NCBI GenBank assembly: GCA_930367215.1
Contig: OV884059.1
Location: 11,122,945 to 11,186,944 of the forward strand
Length of the DNA stretch: 64,000 nucleotides
Reading direction: 5' to 3'
DNA from: Pollenia angustigena
Lineage: Eukaryota > Arthropoda > Insecta > Diptera > Polleniidae
A program made the position numbers and the translations under genes. Shown in pieces: positions 1 through 11,610 of this stretch (position 1 is the stretch's first letter; each line of letters begins with the position of its first letter). The notes beneath the pieces were generated by a model. The model was not told where the DNA came from. It saw only the letters and a list, made by a program, of their open reading frames with translations, and searched no databases.

Positions 1-1452
1 ACTTTTTTACTAATACATGCACACATTTCCAGCTGTCTTGTCTACTGTCTAGCGAATTTTGCGGACACCATTAACTACTGTCTGGACGCCTACGTCACGA
101 AGACAGTTAGTAGTGTTTTTGGAAACTAATATGTATTTTCTTACTGTCTTGCCAGTACTGTCAAATGTAAACGCTATGTTAAGATATTGGCCTTAGACTC
201 ACCTTTTAGTAAACTATTCGACTAAGAATCACTTTTTGACTCGATCTGAATGTTGTGCTGGTACGTCCAAAATTAACAATAGGACCCTAAAATAAATTTG
301 ACGGCAATCAAATCTCATACAGATGAAGATATCGAATTAATATTCGGCACAAAGAACTTTTACATAATTCTTAACCTCACAACATAAATTTGTTCTGGCG
401 GGTCCATGATGGCCCATGGATTCACTCTCGAAATATGTTTTTAAATAAGGTTGTGTAGGGCATCATATGGTCGTGCTTGACCGTCTATACTTTCCTACTT
501 GTTTAAAAATTTCATAAGACCCATTTTCACTTAACAATTATAACATAAGTGTACATAAGCTTATCAAAACTATTTAAAATCCCATGGAAGGTTAAGTTAT
601 TTTAATTATTTTTACCTAAAAATATGCTAAGTTTTTTTTATTCTTAACAGAAAATTGCTTTCTTTTCATACAAAACATTATTTAAAACAAAAGCAAAAAA
701 ATAAAAATTTTTTTAACTATATTTAAATACCCTTTAAAGGAAACTACCACTTTTGGTGCCTACAGTACTATTGCAAAACCCTCGTACAAGTACCTGCTTG
801 CCGCCTTAACCAGTCCACATGAGTAGCTTGTATGTATGTATAAGCTTTCCTGGCAATGTTTTCAAGTGTGTTTCTTTTAAGCTTTTCCTTTATGACTAAG
901 TATGTATATTTTTAACTTATTTTTGTAGCAGAAGTATTACTAGTAGTAGTACTGACAGCTGTAGTAGTAATAATAATACTACAACTACGACGATACAAAC
1001 TAAAAATTCTGTATGTCTAAAGTCTAGTAATTTTTTCTAGTTTACGTTTTTTCCTGTTTTTTTTTTTTAGTAATTTTTTCCCCTGTGTTGTTTTAGGCAC
1101 AAACCCTCAAGTGTTTAAATAGAAAAATGTTAAAGTACTAAGAAAAAAAAAAGAAAACGAAGAATTCTAAAATAAAATATTGTAGTCTACTTTTAGTAGT
1201 ACTCTTAAGGTACTAAACTATTAGTAGAAGGTCAAGGTGGTCAGAAGAAAAAAAACTACTAAATTGTAGTGAAAAATATAAAAGAACTAGGCAAAGTTGT
1301 GCTGTTATTTTTATTTTTTTATATAAGTATGTATATTTGCTTTTATTGTTAAAATATTCATACATAAATAAAATTGAGGACTAGTTTTTTTTATTTGAGT
1401 GTATGCTAAAAAATAAAAAAAAGTATAAAGAAAAAAGTTGTATTGTTATACC
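1..1452. other. AT-rich non-coding DNA, no gene seen
   Basis: No coding exon or RNA gene is visible. The stretch holds poly-A and poly-T runs and a short imperfect TAG/TAA trinucleotide patch around 938-992. By position it is probably inside intron 1 of the PP1 gene whose later exons start at 45840; that is inference. Confidence 0.5.
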
Positions 1453-2253
1453 CATAGCTGGGGAATTTGGATTAGAATTAGAAATCATTACGATTAGAGT
1501 TATAAAATAATCTAATCATTAGAATTGAATTTTGATAAAAATTTCAGATTACTAATTGATTTGATTAGAAATAATCAAAAATCTAATCACAATTAGTGAC
1601 GATTAGCATTTCTAATCAAATCTAATCAAAACTAATCCAAAAAATAATTGATTAGATTTCTTGATTATTTTTGATTAGATTTGATTAGAAATGCTAATCG
1701 TCACTAATTGTGATTAGATAAATAAAAGAAAAAAGATCCGTGCAATTATTTTGAACACTTTAATTTGAATAAAACAAAAAATTACAATCTTACAAAACAA
1801 CTTTCAATGTTAAGTAAACAAAAAAATTATACTTGTACTTCCACAAAACACGTTGAAAATTAACATTAATAATAACACAACAACAAAGTGAACCAGCTGT
1901 GTCAAGTGTTTGTGTAATTTTATGCAATATTCAAAAACTGTTAATTCTGTAAATATAGCAACAAATGTGATAAATAAATATTTTCTTTTCACAAAAATAG
2001 TTAAAAATAGTTGATCTAATCAAATCTAATCAAAAATAATCAAGAAATCTCATTAATTATTTTTTGGGTTAATTTTGATTAGAAATGCTAATCGTCACTA
2101 ATTGTGATTAGATTTTTGATTATTTCTAATCTAATCAATTAGTAATCGTCTAAAATGGCTGACTAATCATAATTAATAAATTTTTCAACACAATTAAAAT
2201 TTCTAATCCAATTACAAATCATTAGGATTTCTAATTATTATTCCCAAGCTATG
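1453..2253. mobile_element. Foldback element with 8-bp target duplication (hAT-type)
   Basis: The ends are inverted: CATAGCTGGGGAA on the left and TTCCCAAGCTATG on the right. The 8-bp direct repeat GTTATACC flanks it at 1445-1452 and 2254-2261. The inner arms are long inverted blocks made of TCTAATCAAATC and GATTAGAAATGC words (about 1560-1735 and 2010-2150), so the whole unit can fold back. There is no transposase; the centre (about 1740-2000) is plain AT-rich DNA. It sits inside the left end of the dispersed repeat that resumes at 2262. An 8-bp duplication is the hAT hallmark, but the family name is inference. Confidence 0.7.
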
Positions 2254-2261
2254 GTTATACC

Positions 2262-2882
2262 CTTCACCTCAGGTGGAAAAGGGTATATATAAGTTTGTCA
2301 TTCCGTTTGTAATTTCTACAATATTGATCGAAGGCTATAAAGTATATATATTCTGGGTACTTATGAATAGAGAACTTGATTTAACCATGTCCGTCTGTCC
2401 GTTGAAATGGATTTTCCGAAGACCCCATTTATGATGGAGGCCAGGTTATTATACATTTATGTCACATATGGTCCGGAATTGTTTGCTATTGAAATTCAGA
2501 AAGATCGGTCCACAAATGGCTGAGATATGAGCAAAAAACCACGACTACCTCTAATTTTTTCCAAAAATCCCTTGTTGTTGTGGTATTTTTATTACTTTTT
2601 TCTGTATATCTTGAGAACGGCAAGAGCCAAAGCTTTCAAATTAGGTCGCACATTTAGATTATCAATACACAGCATTCCACAAAATGTGGGCGGGATCGGA
2701 GAAGTGGGCGTGGTATCTCCCGTAAAAAATATTTTCTGAAAAACTCGGAAAAGTCGGTTCAGATACGAAAAAGTTATGGCCAAAATAATAATTTTTTTTG
2801 TCTAGTTGCTCTGTATTCTGCTCGCACAATGGTGAAGGGTATATAAGATTCGGCACAGCCGAATATAGCACTCTTACTTGTT
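2262..2882 (+). repeat. Dispersed fly repeat, GGGTATATAAG-ended, copy 1
   Basis: The left end, split by the foldback element at 1453-2253, reads into ACCCTTCACCTCAGGTGG and then a TATATAAGTTTGTCATTCCG block. The right end reads GGTGAAGGGTATATAAG followed by TTCGGCACAGCCGAA. I recall sequences of this form as abundant interspersed repeats in calyptrate flies. The short ORFs inside are accidental. A second, inverted copy lies at 3480-4283. The superfamily is not assigned. Confidence 0.65.
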
Positions 2883-2997
2883 TTTTTTTAAGTCTGGCTA
2901 TTTAATATGGAAAATATTATCTTGCCAGGCTGAAGATATTAAGTTAATGCTTTAAATCAGATTAAGTATTAATTAAATAAAATTTTGTATAAAGAAA

Positions 2998-3420
2998 AAG
3001 TTTTCTGAGGATATAGAGTGGTACCTATCGAAACATGTCAAATCGTACTGTTCGTGAGTTTGAGCCCTAGTTCAGTCAAGAATGAAAAATGATCAATAAA
3101 TTTGAATTAATTTCATGTTGTAAAATTCCTTGCTTCATTAAAAATAACTGAATGAAAATAAAATTTGATAAACTTATGTCTGATTAAAATATGTATGTAT
3201 AAAAATTTGGGTTAAAAACCATAAAGTCTGGGTTCACACTATGAAAGTTTTCTTTCAGAAAGTTTGAGTTTATAGGTCTGAACGGAGAGAAGAATAGCCT
3301 GTTCTCTTCCCCTCTCAACTATAAAGTCAGACTTTCTGAAAGAAAACTTTCATAGTGTAAACCCAGACAAACAGTACAATAAAATAACCATAATACTAAT
3401 TATTGAAATTATAAAAAAAA
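2998..3420 (+). repeat. Candidate tRNA-derived SINE, copy 1 (interrupted)
   Basis: The head contains TATAGAGTGGTACC and ATCGAAACATGTCA, then a B-box-like AGTTTGAGCCC at 3057-3067, then GTCAAGAATGAAAAATGATC. The tail carries CATGTTGTAAAATTCCTT. The same order of blocks occurs at 31497-31770 and 36727-36958. This is the most decayed head of the three. A palindromic MITE (3226-3368) interrupts the tail, which resumes as AACCATAATACTAATTATT after it. Confidence 0.55.
3226..3368. mobile_element. Palindromic MITE, GTCTGGGTTCACACTATG ends
   Basis: About 38 bp of near-perfect inverted repeat bounds a 143-bp element. The ends are GTCTGGG and CCCAGAC, with trinucleotide AAA on both sides. It is nested in SINE copy 1: copy 2 of the SINE (around 31720-31745) is continuous at the equivalent place. 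There is no coding capacity. Confidence 0.75.
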
Positions 3421-3479
3421 TATCCCAGTATTTTTCATACAAAATAGTAGTAACGTTTTTATTTCGTCTTATATAATAA

Positions 3480-4283
3480 ATAAACCTTTTTTATGCCGCT
3501 CTCACTTTTTCAATCCCGCCCACATTTCGTCAGAAGTTGTGTATTAATAACCGAAATGCTTGAACCTGATTTGGGAACTAAATTGCCTTCGTACTGGAGG
3601 TGCCACGCCCACTTCTAAAACCCTGCCCATTTTTTTAAAGCTTGTGTATTGATAACCCTGCTATTTGTACCAACTTTGGACAATTTTTCTCTTACCTTTC
3701 TTTAGATATCAAGAAATCCATTTTGTACCACGCCCATATTTCCAATCCCTCATACATTTTGTCGGATGTTGTGGTTTGATAACCAAAATGCTTGTACGTA
3801 GTTGGGAAACTTTGATACTTGCCGCTCTGAAGATATACAGCAATCTATTATAGCTTTGCGTGGGAAGGGCCACGCCCACTTCTCCAATCCTGCCCACTTT
3901 TTTGTTGGTTGTTATCATTCCAACCAGAATGTTTGTACCTTGTTTGGATACTTTGGCTCTTGTCGTTCTCCTGATATATACTTAAAAGAAAAGAAAACTA
4001 GAGGAAGTCGTGGTTTCTCGCTCATATCTCAGCCATCTGTGGACCAACCAGGCTGAATTTCAATAGCAAACATTTCCAGAATATATGTTATATAATTATA
4101 TAACAAACGAGTCCCCATCAAATTTGGGGTCCTCGGAAAACTCATTTCAACGGACGAACGAACAGACGTACATCGTTAAATCAACTTCGTTGCTTAAAAG
4201 TTCTTAGAATATATGCTCTTTATAGGGTCCAACATCAATATTGTAGAAATGACAAACTTATATATAACCTTTTACCTTCGTTG
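3480..4283 (-). repeat. Dispersed fly repeat, inverted diverged copy 2
   Basis: Read on the minus strand, this region carries the same blocks as 2262-2882: TATATAAGTTTGTCATTTC (about 4249-4267), a TTGAAATGAG block at 4140-4150, and a series of CACGCCCA-containing segments matching the copy-1 interior. The CACGCCCA segment is repeated inside this copy (about 3603-3613, 3730-3740, 3870-3880). It is inverted relative to copy 1, and the two are about 600 bp apart. Predicted ORFs in it are not credible. Confidence 0.6.
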
Positions 4284-4341
4284 AAATGTATTATTACCAA
4301 CTTATTGCCTTATTTATAAAAAAATAAAACAGGTTAATAAA

Positions 4342-4469
4342 CAGCCCAATTATGAATAAAAATTCCCCGGGAGTTTTTTCCCTTTTCCCATTTTTACAAT
4401 TGAATTTACATAGGAAAAATGGCAGAAGGAAGAAAAACTCCCGGGGAATTTTTATTCATGATTGGGCTG
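4342..4469. mobile_element. CAGCCCAATTATGAAT palindromic MITE, copy 1
   Basis: The ends are CAGCCCAATTATGAATAAAA and its inverse, closing on GATTGGGCTG. CCCGGG cores lie just inside both arms, with a 60-bp centre. It is non-coding. A matching copy is at 4875-5002, and a decayed one at 50251-50376 has clear TAA flanks. Confidence 0.8.
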
Positions 4470-4874
4470 AATAGGTTTTTTTTTACACAAATTTTCATAC
4501 ACAAAAGAAAAAACTCGTACTTAATTTAAGTTTTTTCTACTTACTTTAGTACAAGTCGTTCTTAAAAGTTTAAGTACGAAAAACACAAAAAAGTACTTTA
4601 AACATTCCAAAATGGCATAACTTTCGAAAACCAATATGCGTGCATACGCGTGTGTTTGTAAAATTTGGTTGTAGAACCAACAGCGACACTATAAAAGAAG
4701 GCAAAAACGATTTGCTTGTTCTATGTAGAAACAACGACAACACTACGAGATGAAAATCATACATTATTTTCATGTTTAAAAATTAAAAAAAGAAGCAATA
4801 ATTCCCATATTCTATTTGTTAAAATTATTTCGTTTTACTGCCTTATTTATAAAAAAATAAAACAGGTTAATAAA

Positions 4875-5002
4875 CAGCCCAATTATGAATAAAAATTCCC
4901 CGGGATTTTTTTCCCTTTTCCCATTTTTACAATTGAATTTACATAGGAAAAATGGCAGAAGGAAGAAAAACTCCCGGGGAATTTTTATTCATAATTGGGC
5001 TG
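4875..5002. mobile_element. CAGCCCAATTATGAAT palindromic MITE, copy 2
   Basis: It is almost identical to the copy at 4342-4469 and arose with it by the local tandem duplication, not by a second transposition, because the flanks are shared. Confidence 0.8.
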
Positions 5003-5551
5003 AATAGGTTTGTTTTTACACAAATTTTCATACACAAAAGAAAAAACTCGTACTTAATTTAAGTCTTTTCTACTTACTTTAGTACAAGTCGTTCTTAAAA
5101 GTTTAGGTACGAAAAACACAACAAAGTACTTTTAACAATCCAAAATGGCATAACTTTCGAACCAATAAAAGTTGGTTGTATAACCAACAACGACACTATA
5201 AAAGAAGGCAAAAACGATTTGCTTGTTCTGTGTAGAAACAACAACAACACTACGAGATGAAAGTCATACATTATTTTCATGTTTAAAAATTAAAAAAAGA
5301 AGCAATAATTCCCATATTCTATTTGTTAAAATTATTTCGTTAATTATATAAAATTTTTAAAGTAGAATGATTACGAAAACCATAGCGGACATTCTGCTGG
5401 TGTCTTATAACTGAGACTACTTCTGAAAACAAAGGGTGGAATACAATAAAAGTGAAATAAACATGTCTTACTTGTAAGTAAATTATAATATTCTCTCTTT
5501 CTATGGTTCTCTGGGGTAAGCGCTTAGGTTAGAATCAATCTAATCTTACTT

Positions 5552-5682
5552 TCGGATTATTTCAAGTACGAATCGGGACTAAACCACTTTTAAAATTCTT
5601 GAAATTAACACAGTTTGAGATTAATTTTATCTCAGTTTTAAGTCAATCCCGTTTTATGATTCAATAATCCGAAACTGAATCA
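5552..5682. repeat. Imperfect foldback sequence
   Basis: The left arm TTTCGGATTATT with a later CGGGACT pairs with the right arm AGTCAATCCCG and AATAATCCGAAA. The arms diverge and no target duplication was found. It may be an old MITE. Confidence 0.4.
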
Positions 5683-7040
5683 AACATTCTGTACTTAATT
5701 TAAGGAAATCCGTACTTACCGTACTGTTGACACCGCTTCGGCTTGATTTGAGTACGTATGGATGGATTTGTTTTTTCAGTGTACAAAATCCGTTTCATAA
5801 ACCCTTTATTAATCTGTTGATTTTTTTGAAACTTCTTCTGTAACATAAAAGCTGCAAATTTGTTTCAAACAAATGAATAATGCTTTTACTAGTGCAACAT
5901 GTTTTTCTGTGTAGCAATTCTTCTAGAGAAAAGTTGCTTGTCTATCAGTCAGTTGTTATAAATAAATTTATTTGCTTTTTGTGTTGACGTTAATAGTTTT
6001 CAAAAACATAATAAGTTTTATTTATGACATTTGTAAAAAAAAAAAAATGGACAAAACTCAAATTTCAAATGTTAATTAGAATCAAATTCAAAAGCAGAAT
6101 ATCAAATCTCTGTGATGATAAGTTAACCTTAAGGTCAGTTTATATAATTAATTTTTTAATAGTCATAATAAAAAAAGATTTTTGACTGAAAATTATATTC
6201 TCAAAATTAAATACTTGAAAGAAAATTTCTGGTACTTATTTTTAAATGCACTATTTTCTTCTAAAATAAATGATGGTTTTTAACGCCAAACGAATAGAAT
6301 TTGCTTTGACATAAGAAAATAAAACATGATTTTTCTTTTTTGTAACTAATTTTTATTGTTTTTTTTTGTTGTAACACTCGTTAGATACTTTGAAGTATGT
6401 ACTAAAACTAGTAATAATGATCTTGTGTTTGTTTTTTCCACTCATTGTTGTTGTTTTTTTTTGTCTCTTAATACAATGTTTTAGTTTCAGTTTAAGTTCA
6501 TTTTATCTTTAAAAACATTTATTAGATAATAATGTCAGTATCATGTGTTTTTAAGCAGGGGTTTTATATTCCATTAACATATTTTTCTTCTTCTTTTTTT
6601 TGGGTGTTCTTTTTGACTGTTTGCTCTTAACACCACCCACAACTATGATTAATGGCTGTTGGTTTTTCTTCTGTTAAAGACTTAACCGAGCAAACCGAAA
6701 ATTATTTCCATTATCCCTTTTTCATCAGACATTCTAGAAACGTGTTTAAGAGTTAAAATTAAATAGATATTTTGTGTTCTGCAATGAGGTTGCAGCATTG
6801 TGGTTTACGAAATTGTATACAATTTTTTTTAATTTCCTTAGTATTTCAGTGTTAAATGGAAATTAAATGTGTACAAGAAGGCAAAATATTAAAAGGATTG
6901 TATATAATTCAGAGAAAGCCAATAAGTTACAAGAATACATAGGAAAGCAATTTTTCTTTAGAAAACTGTTCTGCAATATAAGCAACTATTCTATAAAAAA
7001 AACCAACATTCATTTCAAACATCTTTTAATAAGAGAGCTG
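5683..7040. other. AT-rich non-coding DNA, no gene seen
   Basis: The sequence is low complexity with T-rich tracts. No ORF has gene-like composition, and no repeat ends or splice-bounded exons were recognised. Confidence 0.5.
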
Positions 7041-7915
7041 GCTTGGAATTCGGGCAACATTTCTGTAGAAACCTGGACAGCTGTCGTAACAACTTTGGCT
7101 CTAAAGAAAACTGCCATGTAATCCAAGCAACTTTTCTAAAGAAAACTGTCTTAGAATCCAAGCAACTTTTTTAAAGAAAACGGTCATGGATTCGAAGTAA
7201 CTTTTCTAAAGAAAACTATCATGGAATCCAAGCAACTTTTCTGAAGAAAACTGTCATGGAATCCAAGCAACTTTTCCAAAGAAAGCTGTCATGGAATCCA
7301 AGCAACTTTTCTAAAGAAAACTGTCATGGACTCCAATCAACTTTTCTAAAGAAAACTGTAATTTAATCCAAGCAACTTTTCTGAAGAAAACTGTCATGGA
7401 ATCCAAGCAACTTTTCTGAAGAAAACTGTCATGGAATCCAAGCAACTTTTCTAAAGAAAGCTCTCATGGAATCCAAGCAACTTTTCTAAAGAAAACTGTG
7501 ATCGAATCCAAGCAACTTTGCAAAAGAAAACTGTCATGGAATCCAAGTTACTTTTCTAAAGAAAACTGTCATGGAATCCAAGCAACTTTTCTAAAGAAAA
7601 CTGTCATGGAATCCAAGCAACTTTTCAAAAGAAAACTGTCATGGAATCCAAGCAACTTTTCTAAAGAAAGCTGTCATGGAATCCATGCAGCTTTTCTGAA
7701 GAAAACTGTCCGTGCAACTTTTCTATACAAAATTGTAAAAATGTCTGTAAAAGACTGGCTTGAAAACAAGGCAAATTTAATGAAGGAAACAAGACAGCAA
7801 AATTTTTAGAAAAAAGTTATGGATTGCCAATGTAAGCAAAAAACTTGTATGGAGTACAGACAACTTTTCTGCAGAAAACTGTCTTGGAATTCGGTCAACT
7901 TTTCTACAGGTCTTA
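7040..7915 (+). repeat. 35-bp minisatellite array I
   Basis: The unit is about 35 bp and reads AACTTTTCTAAAGAAAAC followed by TGTCATGGAATCCAAGC. About 18 copies run from 7100 to 7720, with decayed units on both sides (7040-7095, 7855-7915). Because 35 is not a multiple of three, all frames recur every 105 nt. This alone creates the 103-codon ORF at 7498-7809; I do not treat it as a gene. Array II at 8930 uses a related unit. Confidence 0.9.
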
Positions 7916-8929
7916 AAAATACTGCACTCGAAACCAAAAGTTGTCGAACAAAAAACGAAAATTTGTGTTTTAATGCCTGCTTTTCTATAAAATATTACTT
8001 GATATTAAAGCATCTTTTTTCAAAATAAACTTTACCCTTTAAAACCTTAATAATTATTTACAACCTTAATTTTTGATCCCTAAAATATGCCATGGTTTTA
8101 TTTTTATTTCAATAACCTAAAAATATGCCATACTTTATTTTAATTTACTTTTCCGTTTGCAAACAAGTCACCAAATTTTAGCAGTTTCTTTTTTCTTTTT
8201 CTTTATTTTGTTGTTTGTCCATCTGCTTACTTACTAATGCATAGCGTTCCACAGTCCTAACAACTTGTTTTCCTGAAAACCAATTAAACCCATCCAAATA
8301 AATTTTGCGTATTTTTTCGCCCTCTCGTTTTTTTGTGCTTTAATTTGCAAAAATTGTTAAGTTGGCAACAAATACGAAACTAACAAACAGTTGTAACACA
8401 ATCCCAACACATGTTCATTTAGAACAAAAATCCAACTAACAAAATTCTAACTCTTGGCCCAACAACCCCTGAGACTTACAGAACAAAAACAAAATAGAAA
8501 AAAAACTTATATACAAGTTAAATCCAATGAACATTTACTAACGTTGTTGTGGGCATTATTAGAACATATTTTGTATATTTCTTCAGTACCACGACTGCAC
8601 AATGTGAACATGTGTTTTTCCCATATGGGGACATAAAATTTATGTTTTTGCCAAGTCAAACCTCCCTCTTAACTTATAAATTTTTAAAACTAATGTTTGA
8701 CTATTTCCTTTTTCCACATTCCACATTCGGTTTATTTTTGGTGAAATAGTAGTTTTAATAGTTGAATAGATTTGAACAAAAGCATAAAATTTTAAAGCAT
8801 ATTTTAAGGCTGTTAAGCACAGTGTTAAATGGAAAATGGGCAATCCTTAGCAATAACAATTTTCATATTGTAGCCTTAAACAATATTTTAACCAAGGCAT
8901 TTTCTCTACAGATAAATAAATAAAAATTA
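7916..8929. other. Spacer between minisatellites, no gene seen
   Basis: This is AT-rich DNA with no supported exon. Two CCCTAAAATATGCCATG-type words lie at 8078-8130 and belong to a word family scattered through the intron. Short overlapping ORFs on both strands around 8450-8840 have no recognisable domain. Confidence 0.45.
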
Positions 8930-9845
8930 ACGCAACTTTTTTCTAAAAAACTGCTTAAAACCATAGAAAATTTGCTTGAAATCAAAGCAACTTTTCTAAA
9001 GAAAAATTTGCTTGAAATCAAAGCAACTTTTCTATAGAAAAATTGCCTGAAATCAAAGCAGCTTTTCTATAGAAAAATTGCCTGAAAGTAAAGCAAATTT
9101 TCTATAGATAAAATGCTTGAAATCAAAGCAACTTTTTTATAAAAAAAATGCTTGAAATCAAAGCAACTATTCTATAGAAAAAATGCTTAAAATCAAAGCA
9201 ACTTTTCTATAGAAATGGCTAAAAATCAAAGCATATTTTCTATTAAAAAATTTGATTAAAATCAAAGCAACTTTTCTATAGAAAAAATGTTTGAAATCAA
9301 AGCAGCGTTTCTATATAGAAATTGCTTTAAATCAAAGCATATTTTCTATTAAAAAATTTGATTAAAATCAAAGCAACTTTTCTATAGAAAAATTGCTTGA
9401 AATAAAAGAAACTTTTTTATAAAAAAAAAAAATGCTTGAAATCAAAGCAACTATTCTATAGAAAAAATGCTTGAAATCAAAGCAACTTTTCTATAGAAAT
9501 GGCTAAAAATCAAAGCATATTTTCTATTAAAAAATTTGATTAAAATCAAAGCAACTTTTCTATAGAAAAATTGCTTGAAATAAAAGAAACTTTTTTATAG
9601 AAAAATAGCTTGAAATCAAAACAACTTTTCTATAAAGAAATAGCTTGAAATCAAAGCATCTTTTCCATTAAAAAATTGCTTTAAATCAAAACAACTTTTC
9701 TATATTGAAATTGCTTGAAATCAAAGCAACTTTTCTTTATTGAAATTGTTTGAAATCAAAGCAACTTTTCTATATTGAAATTGCTTGCAATCAAAGTAAC
9801 TTTTCTAAAGAAAAATGTCTAAAAACAATGAAACTTCTCTATAGT
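8930..9845 (+). repeat. 35-bp minisatellite array II
   Basis: About 26 units of roughly 35 bp read AACTTTTCTATAGAAAAA followed by TTGCTTGAAATCAAAGC. The TTTTCTATAGAAAA core is self-complementary. A longer block beginning GGCTAAAAATCAAAGCATAT occurs at about 9214 and 9500, roughly eight units apart, so part of the array has a higher-order repeat. The unit matches array I in length and in the AACTTTTCTA-AGAAAA core. Confidence 0.9.
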
Positions 9846-11610
9846 AAAATTGTACTACAAAAAATAAATTAAAAAGTATTATAAGACTTTATTTAATACT
9901 TCTTTGTACATTACTTATTGATTTTAATTTATCTTTATACATTCCAAACAAAAAAAAAAAAAAAAATCCTAAAGCATACGCTTAGGCGGTTTAGATTACT
10001 TATAACTATGAAGTTGAAATTTCTTTAGAACTTACTTATCATTTCAATTTTCTTTCCTATTGCTTGAGTAAAATCCTCTTGAACAAATAAAACCCTCTTG
10101 CACAAGTAAATTCCTGCGTTGCTGTGCGTATTTTGAATACGTGTTGTCTGTGTTTGGGTATAGAATTGTAATTAAAATTTATAGCCTATCTGACAGGCTG
10201 TAAGAAATTTGCAATCAAATCATAAGAAACTTATGAAAGTTTGTTGAAAGCAAGTAATTTGTTTACAGATTATATGAAATTTCAAGAATGTTTTTTTAAG
10301 CAACAATTAGAAACTGAAAGAAACATGGGTAGGAAAGAAAAATTTTATTAAATAAGGATTGTGTTTTGAATAAATTTCTTTAAGATTTTAAAGACTTTAG
10401 AGATTTTCAGACAGTTTTTGTTAGGAAGAAAATACATTGTCTGCTTTATAAAATATTATTATAAAGTTATTAATAATTCCTTAAGAAAATATTTTAGTAC
10501 TTTTTAAAAACAATGAATTGTGAAAATATAAAGCCTACATTAGGGCTCATCTAAAATAAAACTTTATGCTGCCTACTTTTGTGAGTTCTTTTTATTAAAC
10601 GTTTTAAACTTAAGCCCTTTTGAAAACCTTTAAACCAACTTTCTTTTATTTTAATAAATATTTATAAAGCTTATACTGCAGCTCTCAGACTGAATTAAAG
10701 ATAAAAAAGAGAACATAAGTAAAAATAAGGTCACATTTGGTTTTCATACACACACACTTTATTAAACTGTTTGGTATTTCTTCAGCTCTATTCTAAAAAA
10801 AAAAAAAAACTTCTGACGCGTATTTTTTCGTTTTCTTTACAAGAAAAATGGATAAAAATATAAAGAGAAATAAAATACCATCTAGATAGAAAAGTTAGTT
10901 TTATTTAAAACAAAAAATTTAAATAAAAAAATGAGATTTTTGCAGCTGCTTACGTAAGATTATGAAAAAATAAAACAGAAAATGTTTAACAATTTTTTCT
11001 TTCGAGCAAATAAAAACACATACATTTTTGAATAGCAAAACGAAATTTATACTTTCATATAAACGCAGCATACTAAAGAGCTGTTTAAAATGTTAAAAAA
11101 TAAAGCATACCTTTGGAATGCACTGGAGTGTGTTCACACACTGCACTCAAAGTGTAAAGGGTAATTACGTAAATGTAACTGCCGTGATTAGGCCAACTGA
11201 AATACACAAAAACCAGCGCTCGAAAGGATGTGAGTGGAAGTCTAATTTTTTTTTTTAAGATTAATGATAATGGATTATGGCATTTGAGTTTGTCATGAGT
11301 TTTTTTTATAATTTTTGCAGGAAAAAAATAATAAAAAACAGGCATTCAAACGTGTCTGGGTTTTTAAATAAGACAGTGCGGATGAGTTTTTTTTTAAGGA
11401 AATTGTAGTGAGAAATAATTGTCCTTTTAAGTTTTACCAGTTTTGTGGTTAGTGAAACAATTAGAAAAAAATTGATAAAGGTTCTCTCATCAAAGAAAAG
11501 CTGTTTGCATATAAAAAGTAAAAAAAGAAGAAAATTTTGTTTTATAAACTTAAGAAGTATTCAAAAGTCTACAAAATCTTTTTAAAAATCATGTCTTTTA
11601 AGCTTATATA
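9846..11610. other. AT-rich non-coding DNA, no gene seen
   Basis: It contains homopolymer runs, a short CA tract near 10750 and no supportable exon. Words of the TAAAGCATACC family occur at 9968, 10531 and 11101. The antisense ORF at 11085-11345 has no recognisable domain. Confidence 0.45.

Larger units (their letters stand above)
4306..5341 (+). repeat. Tandem duplication, two units of about 0.5 kb
   Basis: Unit 1 (4306-4834) and unit 2 (4839-5341) both start TGCCTTATTTATAAAAAAAT and end with TTGTTAAAATTATTTCGT. Each unit carries the same 128-bp MITE at the same place, so duplication followed the insertion. Unit 2 lacks about 25 bp near 5165 that unit 1 has. The similarity is high, so the duplication looks recent. 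Confidence 0.85.

Noticed and set aside
2527..4056. Several 60-85 codon ORFs on both strands
   Set aside because: All fall in the two copies of the dispersed fly repeat and are not conserved between them.
7498..7809. 103-codon ORF as a repeat protein gene
   Set aside because: It is a translation of the 35-bp minisatellite; the 35-residue period is 3 x 35 bp, and the ORF has no start context or splice support.
7040..9845. CRISPR-like array
   Set aside because: The units are contiguous with no unique spacers, in a eukaryotic intron.
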